DNA of 64,000 nt from Ignavibacteriota bacterium (GCA_026390735.1 JAPLFJ010000012.1:1-64000), one strand, 5' to 3'; shown: positions 36,632 through 46,161, numbered from the stretch's first letter. Numbers and translations are program-made. Notes: a model not told the origin generated them from the sequence alone.

Positions 36632-37888
36632 TTACTTTTCTGCATAAAAATCACCAAGTTTAAACCTGGCGTTCAGCAATGCCGTAACGACAGCCAAACT
36701 TGAATTTGGTCCTTTAGTTATTCTAATCGATGGTCCAAGAGCAAAAGATGTTGTACCAAATGATTCCCCGATATTCGATATATATGCTTCCCATAAAAAT
36801 TGCCAGTTTCTCTTTTGACTGGAGAATGTATAATCCATCCTTAAATCGAAAACTGAACCCGCAACTCTGAGTTCTCTTCCCATATAACCTGCATGAAATT
36901 CTCCTAAAAACTGAGCAACATATATTTTAGCTCTGGTTGAACCAAAAGTTCTGATTGGATAACGGAATTCCCAATTGAAATAAGATTGATTGACAATAAC
37001 ATGATTTGGCATATAAGGCCCTCTGGAAGTATCATAATTATTTTTAACAAGCATAGGAGGATCATAATCACCACTGTCTAATGTTGTAAAATAACCTACT
37101 TCAAGAAAATTACCAAATGGTATAACGTAACTAGCTGATAAACCAAGTTTAGGAGTAAAGATATTATTATAGTTCGAGAATGAGCCATTTTTTTCACTTG
37201 CTGTTGCACCATTATCGCGTTTTCTTACAAGTTCCTTAATACGAGTGTGAATGGCTATTTTTGCACCAAGTAAATGAAATCCACCTCCGACGATATCAGT
37301 TTCAAGTGGTCCTGAATAAGGTGTGCCTAACTGAAATGAGAATCCGAAACTTTTCTTGATTGGAATACCAAGAGGTTCTCCGCCAAAGAAGTTTAAATAT
37401 GGATTAATATATGAGGTAGTGCTAAGAATTTCTCTCTCCATTTTTGGGGGAGCAATAACATCTTTGAATTTTATATTTTTTAAAACATCCGTAAAAATTG
37501 AAATATAATTATATTTTTTCTGCTGAAGATTCCTTTTATTAGGTCCAGTCCATTTAATTAATTTATCTTTAGTCTCTTTGGAAAGATTATCCCAAGGAAC
37601 TGAAATATTATTTGGATCATCTTCTGCTCCCCAAGTTATTGTAGAATTCTTAGGATCTCTAATGTCAACTGTAAGTGGGTAAGTTTGAAAGGGAACAGGA
37701 ATATTCATTTCTGTTTGTACTTTCGAAAAGACACTATCATCGTCAGTGCTGGCATTGATAAGAAAATATTTAAATGTTGTAGGATCTTTTTCATTAATTT
37801 CTTGTGCTTTTAGAGAATTATAACTGCAAGTTATAAGTAATAAAAACATAAAAAAGAGCTTTAAAAGAGTTTTATTTCTCATTATCAT
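36632..37888 (-). CDS. Outer-membrane beta-barrel protein of unknown family
   Basis: A 418-residue product with a signal peptide (cleaved near SLKAQ), a periplasmic or linker region to about 170 and a beta-rich part to the end (KSFGFSFQLGTPYSGP, PKLGLSASYVIPFGNFLEVG, NWEFRYPIRTFGSTRAKIYV, LLNARFKLGDFYAEK). Strand pattern and length suit a 12-14 strand barrel. ATG at 37882 is an alternative start two codons in. It lies between a single-TM protein gene and the LysM gene, all on one strand with gaps of 29-46 bases, so they may form one envelope-spanning complex. Confidence 0.7.
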   Translation of the reverse strand: MIMRNKTLLKLFFMFLLLITCSYNSLKAQEINEKDPTTFKYFLINASTDDDSVFSKVQTEMNIPVPFQTYPLTVDIRDPKNSTITWGAEDDPNNISVPWDNLSKETKDKLIKWTGPNKRNLQQKKYNYISIFTDVLKNIKFKDVIAPPKMEREILSTTSYINPYLNFFGGEPLGIPIKKSFGFSFQLGTPYSGPLETDIVGGGFHLLGAKIAIHTRIKELVRKRDNGATASEKNGSFSNYNNIFTPKLGLSASYVIPFGNFLEVGYFTTLDSGDYDPPMLVKNNYDTSRGPYMPNHVIVNQSYFNWEFRYPIRTFGSTRAKIYVAQFLGEFHAGYMGRELRVAGSVFDLRMDYTFSSQKRNWQFLWEAYISNIGESFGTTSFALGPSIRITKGPNSSLAVVTALLNARFKLGDFYAEK

Positions 37889-37934
37889 AAATTTTAATTA
37901 ATATATATATATTTAGATGCAAATATTAAAAGCA

Positions 37935-38867
37935 TTACCATTCTCCAAATTCGTACTTTCCAGTTCGAACAACTACATGTTTTGGATTTATTTTATCTTT
38001 AACTGTGACTGTAAACGAAACAGAGTATGGAGCAGATTTATTTTCTGCCCACTTATCAAATTGTGCCTTTGAGCCGAATTGGGATAGCTTAATTTGATAT
38101 GAGCCAGAAGAAAGAGGCTTGACTGTAACATTATTTGAGAATGAGATATCCAAGTTACCCAAGCCAGTATCGTCTGAAATAGTCAATGTGTATCCGCCAG
38201 TACTCTGAAGGTCACTTAATTTAGCATCTCCACTTCCTCTATTAACCGATGTTAATTGAACATTGGGTGGGGTATTTACTGATGTATTCAAAGATATAGG
38301 ATTAGAGGTTCCATTATCAAATCTAACAGTAGACTGACCCATAACCCTAAAATTTGCAGTGGCCCCAGGTGCAACCGTTGCTAATGTTACACCATCGTCT
38401 CCAATAATTTTAACAGTTGCTTTTGTCTTATTTGTATAAGAATTATCAGCATATTGCTTAAAAGTTGCTGGTATTACTTGTTCGCCAACCGTCAAAGCCC
38501 CATTATCCTTTTCATTCTTGTCCTTTTCAACAACTTTATCATTCGATGTAAAAGTATTTGTCTCATTAGGAGGAGTATAGCCAATCACTCCATTACTGGT
38601 ATAATTTATTGGTGGAGGATTAGGATTCCTAAGAAAATCTTCTCGGGTTCTATTCTCATCTATTTCAATTTTAGGAACTAAACCTAAAGCCAGAATTGAA
38701 TCAAGCTGCCTTCTCCACGCATTTGCGATGTCTTTTTCAACAACTTTATCGGCACTCAATACTTCCTCAAGGTTAATATCAGCACCCTTAATAGTAATAA
38801 TTACAATCACAAAAATATACAGGACCTGATATATAATAAATTTAACGTCTCTATTATGTTTACTCAT
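37935..38867 (-). CDS. Bitopic membrane protein with large periplasmic part, unknown family
   Basis: A 310-residue product with a basic N-terminus, one membrane segment (about 10-28, FIIYQVLYIFVIVIITIKGA), a Pro-rich linker (about 75-115) and a beta-rich periplasmic region with Ig-like strands (SGSYQIKLSQF, YSVSFTVTVKDKINPKHVVV). The topology resembles GldM-type proteins that reach from the inner membrane into the periplasm, but length and sequence do not match, so no family is claimed. It sits between the multi-TM gene and the outer-membrane gene. Confidence 0.65.
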   Translation of the reverse strand: MSKHNRDVKFIIYQVLYIFVIVIITIKGADINLEEVLSADKVVEKDIANAWRRQLDSILALGLVPKIEIDENRTREDFLRNPNPPPINYTSNGVIGYTPPNETNTFTSNDKVVEKDKNEKDNGALTVGEQVIPATFKQYADNSYTNKTKATVKIIGDDGVTLATVAPGATANFRVMGQSTVRFDNGTSNPISLNTSVNTPPNVQLTSVNRGSGDAKLSDLQSTGGYTLTISDDTGLGNLDISFSNNVTVKPLSSGSYQIKLSQFGSKAQFDKWAENKSAPYSVSFTVTVKDKINPKHVVVRTGKYEFGEW

Positions 38868-38900
38868 TGCTTTAAAAAATTAAAATTTAATAAGCCCAAT

Positions 38901-40103
38901 TTAACGCTTACCTGCAAGGTAAACTAAATTTTCTAAACTTTTCAATGCACTTGAATCCTTTAAACTATTCGCCGTCTCATTAAGCATTGCTGCTGTCTTT
39001 TGCAATTCTACTAACGAAGCAGAGTCGGGTAATTTTATGTTCCCCATGACAGTAGAAAAGCCTTTCATAATTTCAAAATTTGACTTCATTACTTCGGTGT
39101 ATTCAGTTGTTTTTTTAACGATAGCAGCTGTATTATTAATATTATTCACAACTTCATTCATTTGATTAATCAAAGAAGAATCAAATAACTTAATCTGTCC
39201 GAATTCAGCTACAGTGGTCTTGAAAGCAGTTAAATTCTTCGCGTGTTCATCGTTAAGTTGTTTAGTCAGCTTTATGTAATCATAAATCATTTGTGCATCT
39301 TCTTTCGACATTGACTTTACATTACCTGCCCCGGTCAAACCAATAAGTAACTGTTCATTTGTTGATTTGATACTTTCAATCATTCTTGTCTGAAGTTCAT
39401 ACTGGTTGTAGAACTGATATTCTTCTTCAACGTTATTTACTTCTTCTGTAATTGCCTGGTATTGCAAACCCTGTGTTTCAAACACAGTACCGAATAATTT
39501 ACCAATGGCAAGAATTACAATTGATTTGATTTCAAAAGGAACTGAAAACCCAAGGAATACATCTTTACCCAACTGAGTGGATAATAACAATATAGCAGCA
39601 CCGAGTAAAGGCATAGCAGTTGCGATAGAATCAACAAGTCCGCTATAGTTATCGACTGTTCTTGTGATAATTTCTTCAGATGGTCCTTTTAAAGTAATTT
39701 GCTTTTTAAGACTTACATTACTTAACCATGCAAATACCATGAATAATGCAAATGCTGCAAAAGGTAACCACCAGAACTGAAATGCAGTAACACCGCTCAT
39801 TTCAATTTTAAAGAAGTTCCTGAACATATTCTGTGCTACATCTCCTAAAACAGGAACATGAGCAACGTCAATAAATAATGAAATAAAAAGTACAATTATA
39901 GAAGGAATTAAAGATTGTAAAACATCTCTTGTTCCTGCTTTACTAATTCTGTTAAGGTTTTTTTCTACTAAATACTTTCGTATTTCAACAATCTCAGAAA
40001 AACCTTCTTTCAGTTGATTAATTTTTGCTTCAATTTTTGAAGCCTTCGCGTTGGCGTTTGGGTCTGCAAACCTTTCTTCGCCTTTTACTGTATTATCTGC
40101 CAT
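38901..40103 (-). CDS. Multi-pass inner-membrane protein with long coiled-coil tail, unknown family
   Basis: A 400-residue product. It has a charged helical start (about 1-58) and about four membrane segments (about 66-85, 104-127, 163-184 and 188-208), including SIATAMPLLGAAILLLS and ILAIGKLFGTVFETQG. A mostly helical tail of about 190 residues (EEVNNVEEEYQFYNQYELQT onward) follows. The Pro and Gly placement and the helical tail faintly recall MotA/TolQ/ExbB-type channel proteins, but the match is too weak to name. It lies upstream of the bitopic and outer-membrane genes, an order seen in energised envelope complexes. Confidence 0.65.
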   Translation of the reverse strand: MADNTVKGEERFADPNANAKASKIEAKINQLKEGFSEIVEIRKYLVEKNLNRISKAGTRDVLQSLIPSIIVLFISLFIDVAHVPVLGDVAQNMFRNFFKIEMSGVTAFQFWWLPFAAFALFMVFAWLSNVSLKKQITLKGPSEEIITRTVDNYSGLVDSIATAMPLLGAAILLLSTQLGKDVFLGFSVPFEIKSIVILAIGKLFGTVFETQGLQYQAITEEVNNVEEEYQFYNQYELQTRMIESIKSTNEQLLIGLTGAGNVKSMSKEDAQMIYDYIKLTKQLNDEHAKNLTAFKTTVAEFGQIKLFDSSLINQMNEVVNNINNTAAIVKKTTEYTEVMKSNFEIMKGFSTVMGNIKLPDSASLVELQKTAAMLNETANSLKDSSALKSLENLVYLAGKR

Positions 40104-40225
40104 AGTTAACTTATATTTAATAAAACAAAGTTGAAGTAAACTGTTAACGTAATATAAAAAACATATATATTACAAACAACGAAATAATCATTGAATATTA
40201 TTATTGTAAAATCCTGTTAAATTAT

Positions 40226-41197
40226 CTAAATTCTATCATCGTTAAACTTCTCATAAGCGTTAATTATTTCTTTTACAAGCCTGTGCCTAACAACATCAGA
40301 TTTATTGAAATATACGAAAGAGACGCCATCAATCCCTTGTAATATTTTCTCTACCTGAATAAGACCCGAATTTTCTTTTTTGGGTAAGTCAATCTGAGTA
40401 ACGTCACCATTAATGATTGCTTTTGAGTTTGGGCCAAGGCGAGTCAGAAACATTTTCATTTGCATAGTAGTAGCGTTTTGTGCCTCATCTAAAATCACAA
40501 AAGAATTATTCAAAGTTCTTCCTCTCATATAAGCCAGCGGAACTATTTCTATAATATTTTTTTCAAGATAGTTTTGTAATTTTTCATAAGGCAGCATATC
40601 CTCCAATGCGTCCAATAAAGGTTTTAGATAAGGATCAATTTTTTCTGATAAATCCCCGGGTAGAAAACCAAGACTCTCACCTGCTTCAACCGCAGGACGT
40701 GCGAGTACAACTTTCGTGACCTGCTTATTGTTTAAAGCAGAGATTGCAAATGCAACCGCAAGATAAGTCTTGCCTGTTCCCGCAGGACCAATAGCAAAGA
40801 CAATTTCATTCTCTTGAATTGCGTTAAAATACTCTAACTGAGTAGGAGTTTTGGGTTTAACAAAATCATTTTTATTGACAAGAATAATCTCACTTTTATC
40901 ACCGTTATATGAGTGTGTATTTTGATTTTTATCGTCTCCGGATATCAGATGAATAATCAGATCAATATCTTCCTTCGAGATATACCCCTGCCGTTTATTA
41001 AGAAAAAAGAGTTCGTCAATAATTTTTAATGCCAAACCGTTCGTAATTTCATCCTTACTTTTCAAAAACAGATTATCACCTCTCAGGACAAAAAGTGCAG
41101 ATGGGAAAGTCTCTCTCAGGTAGTTTAAGTTACAATCATTAACCCCGCAAAAGGAGAGAATATCAATACCGGATAATGAAATATTTGTTTCCGTAAT
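40226..41197 (-). CDS. phoH: PhoH family ATPase, probable ATT start
   Basis: This is the PhoH-type P-loop NTPase, often linked to RNA metabolism. It shows FAIGPAGTGKTYLAVAFA (Walker A), VVLARPAVEAGESLGFLPGD, VILDEAQNAT (Walker B) and DVVRHRLVKEII at the end. The first standard start is TTG at 41065, but the frame upstream encodes the family's N-terminal domain: TETNISLSGIDILSFCGVND, then LRETFPSALFVLRGDNLFLK. No ATG, GTG or TTG occurs between the upstream stop TAA (41216-41218) and 41065. ATT at 41195-41197, just before TETNIS, gives 323 residues, the family's normal length. It lies between two envelope genes but has no obvious functional tie to them. Confidence 0.93.
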   Translation of the reverse strand: MTETNISLSGIDILSFCGVNDCNLNYLRETFPSALFVLRGDNLFLKSKDEITNGLALKIIDELFFLNKRQGYISKEDIDLIIHLISGDDKNQNTHSYNGDKSEIILVNKNDFVKPKTPTQLEYFNAIQENEIVFAIGPAGTGKTYLAVAFAISALNNKQVTKVVLARPAVEAGESLGFLPGDLSEKIDPYLKPLLDALEDMLPYEKLQNYLEKNIIEIVPLAYMRGRTLNNSFVILDEAQNATTMQMKMFLTRLGPNSKAIINGDVTQIDLPKKENSGLIQVEKILQGIDGVSFVYFNKSDVVRHRLVKEIINAYEKFNDDRI

Positions 41198-41226
41198 TTT
41201 GTATATTAAAATAAGTTATAAAATTT

Positions 41227-41261
41227 AAAAAAAGCCTTTACGCTTTCGCATAAAGGCTTTT
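41227..41261 (-). terminator. Terminator of the second LysM gene
   Basis: AAAAGCCTTTA pairs with TAAAGGCTTTT around CGCTTTCGCA, 20 bases past the LysM stop codon. On the minus strand the stem is followed by a T run. The phoH promoter must therefore lie in the short space 41198-41226 or in the hairpin itself. Confidence 0.9.
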
Positions 41262-41280
41262 AATATCTAAGAAACTAAAA

Positions 41281-42204
41281 TTATTTCTTTACGTCTTTTT
41301 TAGGTTCTTCTTTTTTAACGTCTTTTTTAACGTCTTTTTTTGGTTCTTCTTTCTTTACGTCTTTTTTAACGTCTTTTTTAACGTCTTTTTTGTCGTCTTT
41401 CTTTACGTCTTTTTTAACGTCTTTCTTTTCGTCTTTCTTAACATCTTTCTTAACTTCGTCTGTGTTCATCTTTTTCTTTCTGGTATATCTGTATTTCTTT
41501 GCTTTTAATTCTGCTTTTTTCTTTAAATCATCTGTTAAAGCAGGAACTTTAAGAACCTGACCTGGATAGATTAAGTTAGGATTCTTGACTGTTTTGACAA
41601 CTTTAGGAGGTGCATTGACTACGCCTTTTTCGTTTGCTTCCCACAATACAGGCCACATCTTTACATTGTTGTAGATTTCTTTTTTGCCTGCGATTTTGTA
41701 TAAGCAGTCACCTTTTACAACCGTATAGCCTACATCTTTTTTAACATCTGACCACGCGTCTAAAGCGGCTTTCATTTTCTTGTATCTGTCAAAAAATTCA
41801 GGTAAGCATTTAACTTTTGATGCTTCGATTTCTGCAAACATCTTAACTGCATCTTCTTTTTTACCTTCTTTTTTGTTGATTGTTTTTTCAACTGCTTCAA
41901 ATTTCTTTCTGAAATCTGCGACACCTGATTTTGTTGATCCAACTGATGCATAAAGATCTTCTTCAGCTTTGACTAATGCTGCGTCTTGTGCTGAATTCTT
42001 TGTCTTCAATGTTGCAATGTCTGCATCTAATTGTGCGAGTTTACCGGTAAGCTCTGTTTTCTTTGCGGTATTCTCATCCATTTGCTTCTGCCATTCTTCA
42101 CTTGTTAACTCTGGAGCATTTTCGTCCTGTGCAAATGCTGCTAATTTAACACCAAGAGTTAAGGAGAGAACTAGTAAAGCTACTAATAATTTATGAAATT
42201 TCAT
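41281..42204 (-). CDS. Periplasmic LysM protein with coiled coil and long lysine-rich repeat tail
   Basis: The start is ATG 42204, with AAGGAG upstream; the longer frame to 42261 adds residues before a clear signal peptide (MKFHKLLVALLVLSLTLGVK, cleaved at FAQ). The 307-residue product has a coiled-coil (about 35-100), KCLPEFFDRYKK, a LysM domain (about 150-215; YTVVKGDCLYKIAGKKEIY ... NPNLIYPGQVLKVP) and a tail of about 75 residues of KKDVKKD/KKEEPKKD units. The tail is coded by a 12-bp DNA repeat (ACGTCTTTTTTA on the plus strand). The small lipoprotein gene lies 60 bases upstream, so both are likely one transcript. The paralogue is at 35685-36602. Confidence 0.88.
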   Translation of the reverse strand: MKFHKLLVALLVLSLTLGVKLAAFAQDENAPELTSEEWQKQMDENTAKKTELTGKLAQLDADIATLKTKNSAQDAALVKAEEDLYASVGSTKSGVADFRKKFEAVEKTINKKEGKKEDAVKMFAEIEASKVKCLPEFFDRYKKMKAALDAWSDVKKDVGYTVVKGDCLYKIAGKKEIYNNVKMWPVLWEANEKGVVNAPPKVVKTVKNPNLIYPGQVLKVPALTDDLKKKAELKAKKYRYTRKKKMNTDEVKKDVKKDEKKDVKKDVKKDDKKDVKKDVKKDVKKEEPKKDVKKDVKKEEPKKDVKK

Positions 42205-42264
42205 TTTGTTAAAATCTCCTTTAAAAAGTTTTTTAAAATTTAGTGTTTTTAAAATAATCAAAGT

Positions 42265-42522
42265 TTATTTGCAATTGGCCTTTGCCTGGTCAGTTTGCTT
42301 TTGAAAATCTTTGATCTTTGCGTCTTTATCAGCAATTTGCTTAAGCAATGAAGTTCTTTCAGCTTCTTTTGCGTTTGCTTGACTCTGAAGTAATTCAACT
42401 TCTGCCTTCAGGTCGTTTAATTGTTTTAATTGCTCTTCACTTACACCACCGCATCCTGCGATTAATCCAGATAAGAATGCTACGGTAAGAAGAACAAAGA
42501 ACATGTTTTTAATTCTTGCCAT
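42265..42522 (-). CDS. Small coiled-coil lipoprotein
   Basis: An 85-residue product with a lipoprotein signal (lipobox LIAGC, Cys about 24). The rest is one helix of heptads (EEQLKQLNDLKAEVELLQSQ ... LKQIADKDAKIKDFQKQTDQ). It resembles Lpp-like or spacer lipoproteins that line the outer membrane, though no family is certain. GGAGG lies upstream of ATG. It directly precedes the LysM gene, so one protein could hold the outer membrane and the other the wall. Confidence 0.8.
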   Translation of the reverse strand: MARIKNMFFVLLTVAFLSGLIAGCGGVSEEQLKQLNDLKAEVELLQSQANAKEAERTSLLKQIADKDAKIKDFQKQTDQAKANCK

Positions 42523-42683
42523 TTAATACCTCCGATATTTTAGGCGTTTATAAAATTAGTTAATTAACGTTACAAATATATATCTAATAAATTCATTTGT
42601 CAAGTCATATTCTAAAAAAGTAGACAGTTTAATGTATTAAAAAAAGGACACGAAAAATGGCAAATATGGGCTGGTTTTACGAG

Positions 42684-42722
42684 AAAAAGCCTTTACCTAA
42701 TATAAGATACGATAAAGGCTCA
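42684..42722 (-). terminator. Terminator after the POT transporter gene
   Basis: AGCCTTTA (42689) and TAAAGGCT (42713) form a stem; the minus strand continues with a T-rich run. The arms resemble those of the terminator at 41227-41261. Confidence 0.7.
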
Positions 42723-42744
42723 AAATTAATTAAAAGACTATCGT

Positions 42745-44271
42745 TTATCTCACTCCATGCATCATCTTTAATAATGGTTTAATAAGTACAAATAATATTA
42801 TGGAACTTATACCAGCCATAGCAACAAAAATATAGAAGAAATCCACTGTTGTGTTGATGTGGAATAATCCTAACAATACAGGTTTGTAGTTTTCCGTTGG
42901 GAAGAATGAACTTAATACACCTGAAAGTTTGAATGATGTCCCAAGCGATAAAAACCAAACCGCCATAAGTACTGAACCAAACCTTATCGGTGCAAGTTTA
43001 ACAATCATCGATAATCCAATTGGAGAAAGTGACAACTCTCCGATAGTTAAAACAAAGTACATTATAATAAGCCATAACATACCCATTTTAACTCCAGGGG
43101 CTAACATGTTTACAGCAATTGCAAGAACGAGCCATGCTATTGCCATTAATATTAAACCAAGTGCCAGTTTAAAAGGTATTGAAGGTTCTTTGTTTCCCTT
43201 CGCCAGGAAAGTCCAGACTATAGCCATCAACGGAGCAAATGAAACGATAAATAAAGGACCGAATGCCTGAAAGACCGATGGAGGAATACTCCAACCAAAG
43301 ATTGAACGGTCTACTGCATTATCGGCAAAGTATGTCAGCGAAGAACCTATCTGTCCGAATGCTATCCAGAATATCATTGTGAAAACAACGAGTATAAACA
43401 TTGCAACAATCTTTTGCTTCTCTACTTTTGTAAGTGTTCTGTCTGTAATAATAGACAGTGGTGCAGTAAAGAAAGTAGAATATATAAAGGAACCAATTAT
43501 GTCAGCGCCTAAAGCAAACTTAAAGAATAAGAATAAAGCAATAAACACTATTGCGTTAATTAAAATCTGTTTACTACTGACACCTGATGATTCTGTGTTT
43601 TCTGTTTTCAGTTTTGCAGGAGGAACAGCCCCTACAGGAGAACCATCGGGCTTAACAACGTATTTATCCTTAAAAGGAATAAAGATTAACAGACTTAATA
43701 TCATTCCGATACCCGCAGCAAAATAACCCCATTTGAAATCAGCAATGTTACCTGTGTTACCAACTAACCCGCAAATTATAGGTGCAAGTAAGCCACCCAT
43801 ATTTATACCCATATAGAAAATAGTGAAAGCAGAGTCGATACGTTTATCACCTTCCGGATAAAGTTGACCAACCATTGATGAGATATTTGGTTTGAAGAAT
43901 CCGTTACCTAAACACAGAAAGAACAAACCTGTATATAATAATGCAGAGGCAAGAGGTCTGTTTGCATACATCAGACCACTCGTGAACAGAATAAACTGAC
44001 CAACTGCCATTAACGCGCCACCAGTGACTATAGATTTTCTGTTTCCAAAATATCTGTCAGAAACAAAACCACCAATCAAAGCAGTGATATAAACCATTCC
44101 CGTATAGTTGCCATAAATTAAATCAGCGAATGTCTTATCAAAACTCAAAGCCTGAATCATATAAAGATAGAACACAGCCTGCATTCCATAGAAACTGAAA
44201 CGTTCCCACATCTCAGTAAAGAAGAGCAGAAACAGACCTCCGGGATGTCTAAGTTTTTCTGTATTATTCAT
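42745..44271 (-). CDS. POT family proton-dependent oligopeptide transporter
   Basis: A 508-residue inner-membrane transporter with about 14 membrane segments. The POT signatures are present: FLLFFTEMWERFSFYGMQAV (the ExxERFxYY-like motif), FVSDRYFGNRKSIVTGG, LGNGFFKPNISSMVGQLYPE (the PTR2 signature) and, late, GELSLSPIGLSMIVKLAP. Members import di- and tripeptides with protons. The next gene upstream is an MFS transporter 23 bases away. Together with the secreted protease, the OPT transporter and peptidase T it suggests peptide feeding. Confidence 0.94.
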   Translation of the reverse strand: MNNTEKLRHPGGLFLLFFTEMWERFSFYGMQAVFYLYMIQALSFDKTFADLIYGNYTGMVYITALIGGFVSDRYFGNRKSIVTGGALMAVGQFILFTSGLMYANRPLASALLYTGLFFLCLGNGFFKPNISSMVGQLYPEGDKRIDSAFTIFYMGINMGGLLAPIICGLVGNTGNIADFKWGYFAAGIGMILSLLIFIPFKDKYVVKPDGSPVGAVPPAKLKTENTESSGVSSKQILINAIVFIALFLFFKFALGADIIGSFIYSTFFTAPLSIITDRTLTKVEKQKIVAMFILVVFTMIFWIAFGQIGSSLTYFADNAVDRSIFGWSIPPSVFQAFGPLFIVSFAPLMAIVWTFLAKGNKEPSIPFKLALGLILMAIAWLVLAIAVNMLAPGVKMGMLWLIIMYFVLTIGELSLSPIGLSMIVKLAPIRFGSVLMAVWFLSLGTSFKLSGVLSSFFPTENYKPVLLGLFHINTTVDFFYIFVAMAGISSIILFVLIKPLLKMMHGVR

Positions 44272-44294
44272 TTAATATTATTTATGTTTTAAAG

Positions 44295-45671
44295 TTAATT
44301 TGCTTTAGCTGCTTTTTCCTTCGCACTTAATTCCAGACCGTGTGCATTCGGACCCATCTCATTTCTTCTTAACATAAATGCGAAGAATAATCCTAAGAAA
44401 CCAAGTATTGAAAATATCCACATACCGAGTCTGTATCCTGTTGGGTTAGTAGCACTTGCACCCGAGAAGTCGTTTGCCCATCCAATCATTAAATTAAAAC
44501 CAAACAATCCAATGTTCTGAATCATAGTCATTAAACCATAAGCAGTACCGAGTTTTTCTTCTTTAACTACTAAAGCAACCGAAGGCCACATCACTGCAGG
44601 GATTAATGAGAAAGCAAATCCCATCATTGCCATCGGCACAATTAATTTGTAAGGAATAACTGCTTCTTCAATACCGAAGAATGGCATATTCACGTGTATC
44701 CCGCCATTCAACCCTATAAATGTCGCTAAATCAATATTGTAACCCATTATTAAATAAACAGGAATAATAGCCACTGCGCCAAGCATCATTAATAAAGAAC
44801 GTTTTCCTATTTTATCAGAAAGTAATCCAAAGAGCGGTGTAAATATCATCGCAGCTAAAGTGAGAATACTTGAAAGGTTACCTCCAACTTCTCTTGTTGT
44901 TCCATGTGCCTCCTGAAAAAATTTAATAGCAAATGTCTGGAAAGGAAACATTGCAGAATAAAACGTTACGCATAAAGCAGTGATGAACCAGAATGAAACT
45001 CCGAATTTAAAGAGTTCTTTAATTTCAATTTTATCCTGCGAACCGTCTTTAGGCATATCGTATTTCTTTGTTGCGTACACATCGAGCACATAATAGAATG
45101 CAATACATATTAAAGCGAATATACCTGCAGCAACAGTTATCATTAAAGGCTTTTGCCAGTCATTGAAAAAAGACTTTGCAATTGTCGGTGAGTTTAAAGC
45201 GAGAAAAGAACCGAGTCGTGCAACCGTAAGATTAATACCGAAAGCGAAAGACAGTTCTTTACCTTTAAACCAACGTGCGATAATAGTAGTGATAGCAACA
45301 ATCATAGATTCTGCACCAAGACCAAAAATTAAGCGGCCTGTTGCCATCGTAACGAGGGAACCATTGATTGCGGTTACAATCGCCCCAATCATAATCAAGA
45401 CCGTAAATATGATTACTGATTTTCTTGTTCCTATTCTATCTATAATAACACCACCGATTAAAACCATTATTATATTTGGGAAACTATATATAGCATTAAG
45501 TAATCCGATATTGGAATCAGAGAAGCCTAATTGTTCTTTTAATAAATCAGCAAGGGGGCTGATACTATCATAAATATAATAATTACCAAACATCGCAAGA
45601 CTGATAAGAATCAGTGCAAGCCAGCGAATAAATGAAGAGGGCTGTCCTTTAAGAACTTTAGTATCTGTCAT
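44295..45671 (-). CDS. Major facilitator superfamily transporter
   Basis: A 458-residue protein with 12 predicted membrane segments and the MFS motif between segments 2 and 3 (GGVIIDRIGTRKSVI), repeated in the second half as LLSDKIGKRSLLMML. The C-terminal tail is charged. Substrate cannot be read from the sequence; it could be a sugar, organic acid or peptide carrier. It is followed 23 bases later by the POT transporter and is probably expressed with it. Confidence 0.9.
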   Translation of the reverse strand: MTDTKVLKGQPSSFIRWLALILISLAMFGNYYIYDSISPLADLLKEQLGFSDSNIGLLNAIYSFPNIIMVLIGGVIIDRIGTRKSVIIFTVLIMIGAIVTAINGSLVTMATGRLIFGLGAESMIVAITTIIARWFKGKELSFAFGINLTVARLGSFLALNSPTIAKSFFNDWQKPLMITVAAGIFALICIAFYYVLDVYATKKYDMPKDGSQDKIEIKELFKFGVSFWFITALCVTFYSAMFPFQTFAIKFFQEAHGTTREVGGNLSSILTLAAMIFTPLFGLLSDKIGKRSLLMMLGAVAIIPVYLIMGYNIDLATFIGLNGGIHVNMPFFGIEEAVIPYKLIVPMAMMGFAFSLIPAVMWPSVALVVKEEKLGTAYGLMTMIQNIGLFGFNLMIGWANDFSGASATNPTGYRLGMWIFSILGFLGLFFAFMLRRNEMGPNAHGLELSAKEKAAKAN

Positions 45672-46161
45672 AAAATAATTTAATGTTTAAATAAACGATT
45701 CTGCAAATGTAAATATTTTTAGTGGAAGGTGAAATGTTTAAATAAGTGATAATTAATTTTCTTTAAAATCCGTGATGGGTGTTTAAATAATAAAAAGAGA
45801 CATCCACGAATTTCACTATTCCTTTTAGGAGCATAAAGGAATGACAACGAGTGAAGAAGAGAATTATTATTGCGAATTACGCTAATTAGAAAAAGGAAAT
45901 GATTATATTTCAGGTTTAATAATAAGATGTTTTGGGTTAGCTGTATAAAACATTAATAAATTTAATCTTGAATTAATCAAAAAGACTTATTATCTTAGTT
46001 TAAGAAATTGTATGGAAAAGTTCATTGATACATAATTAATTAAGGAACTTTTTTGGAGTAATAGATGTTTAAGTTATTATGAGAATTAAGGATTTGAAAT
46101 ATCTTGTTTTGTTTAATCGAACCAGTAATTTCGGGGTCAAAATCAGAAAAAATCACATCCC

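Noticed and set aside
35685-40103. GldKLMN/T9SS core operon
   Set aside because: Order and topology are suggestive, but the GldL and GldM sequence hallmarks are absent and no GldK or GldN homologue is present.
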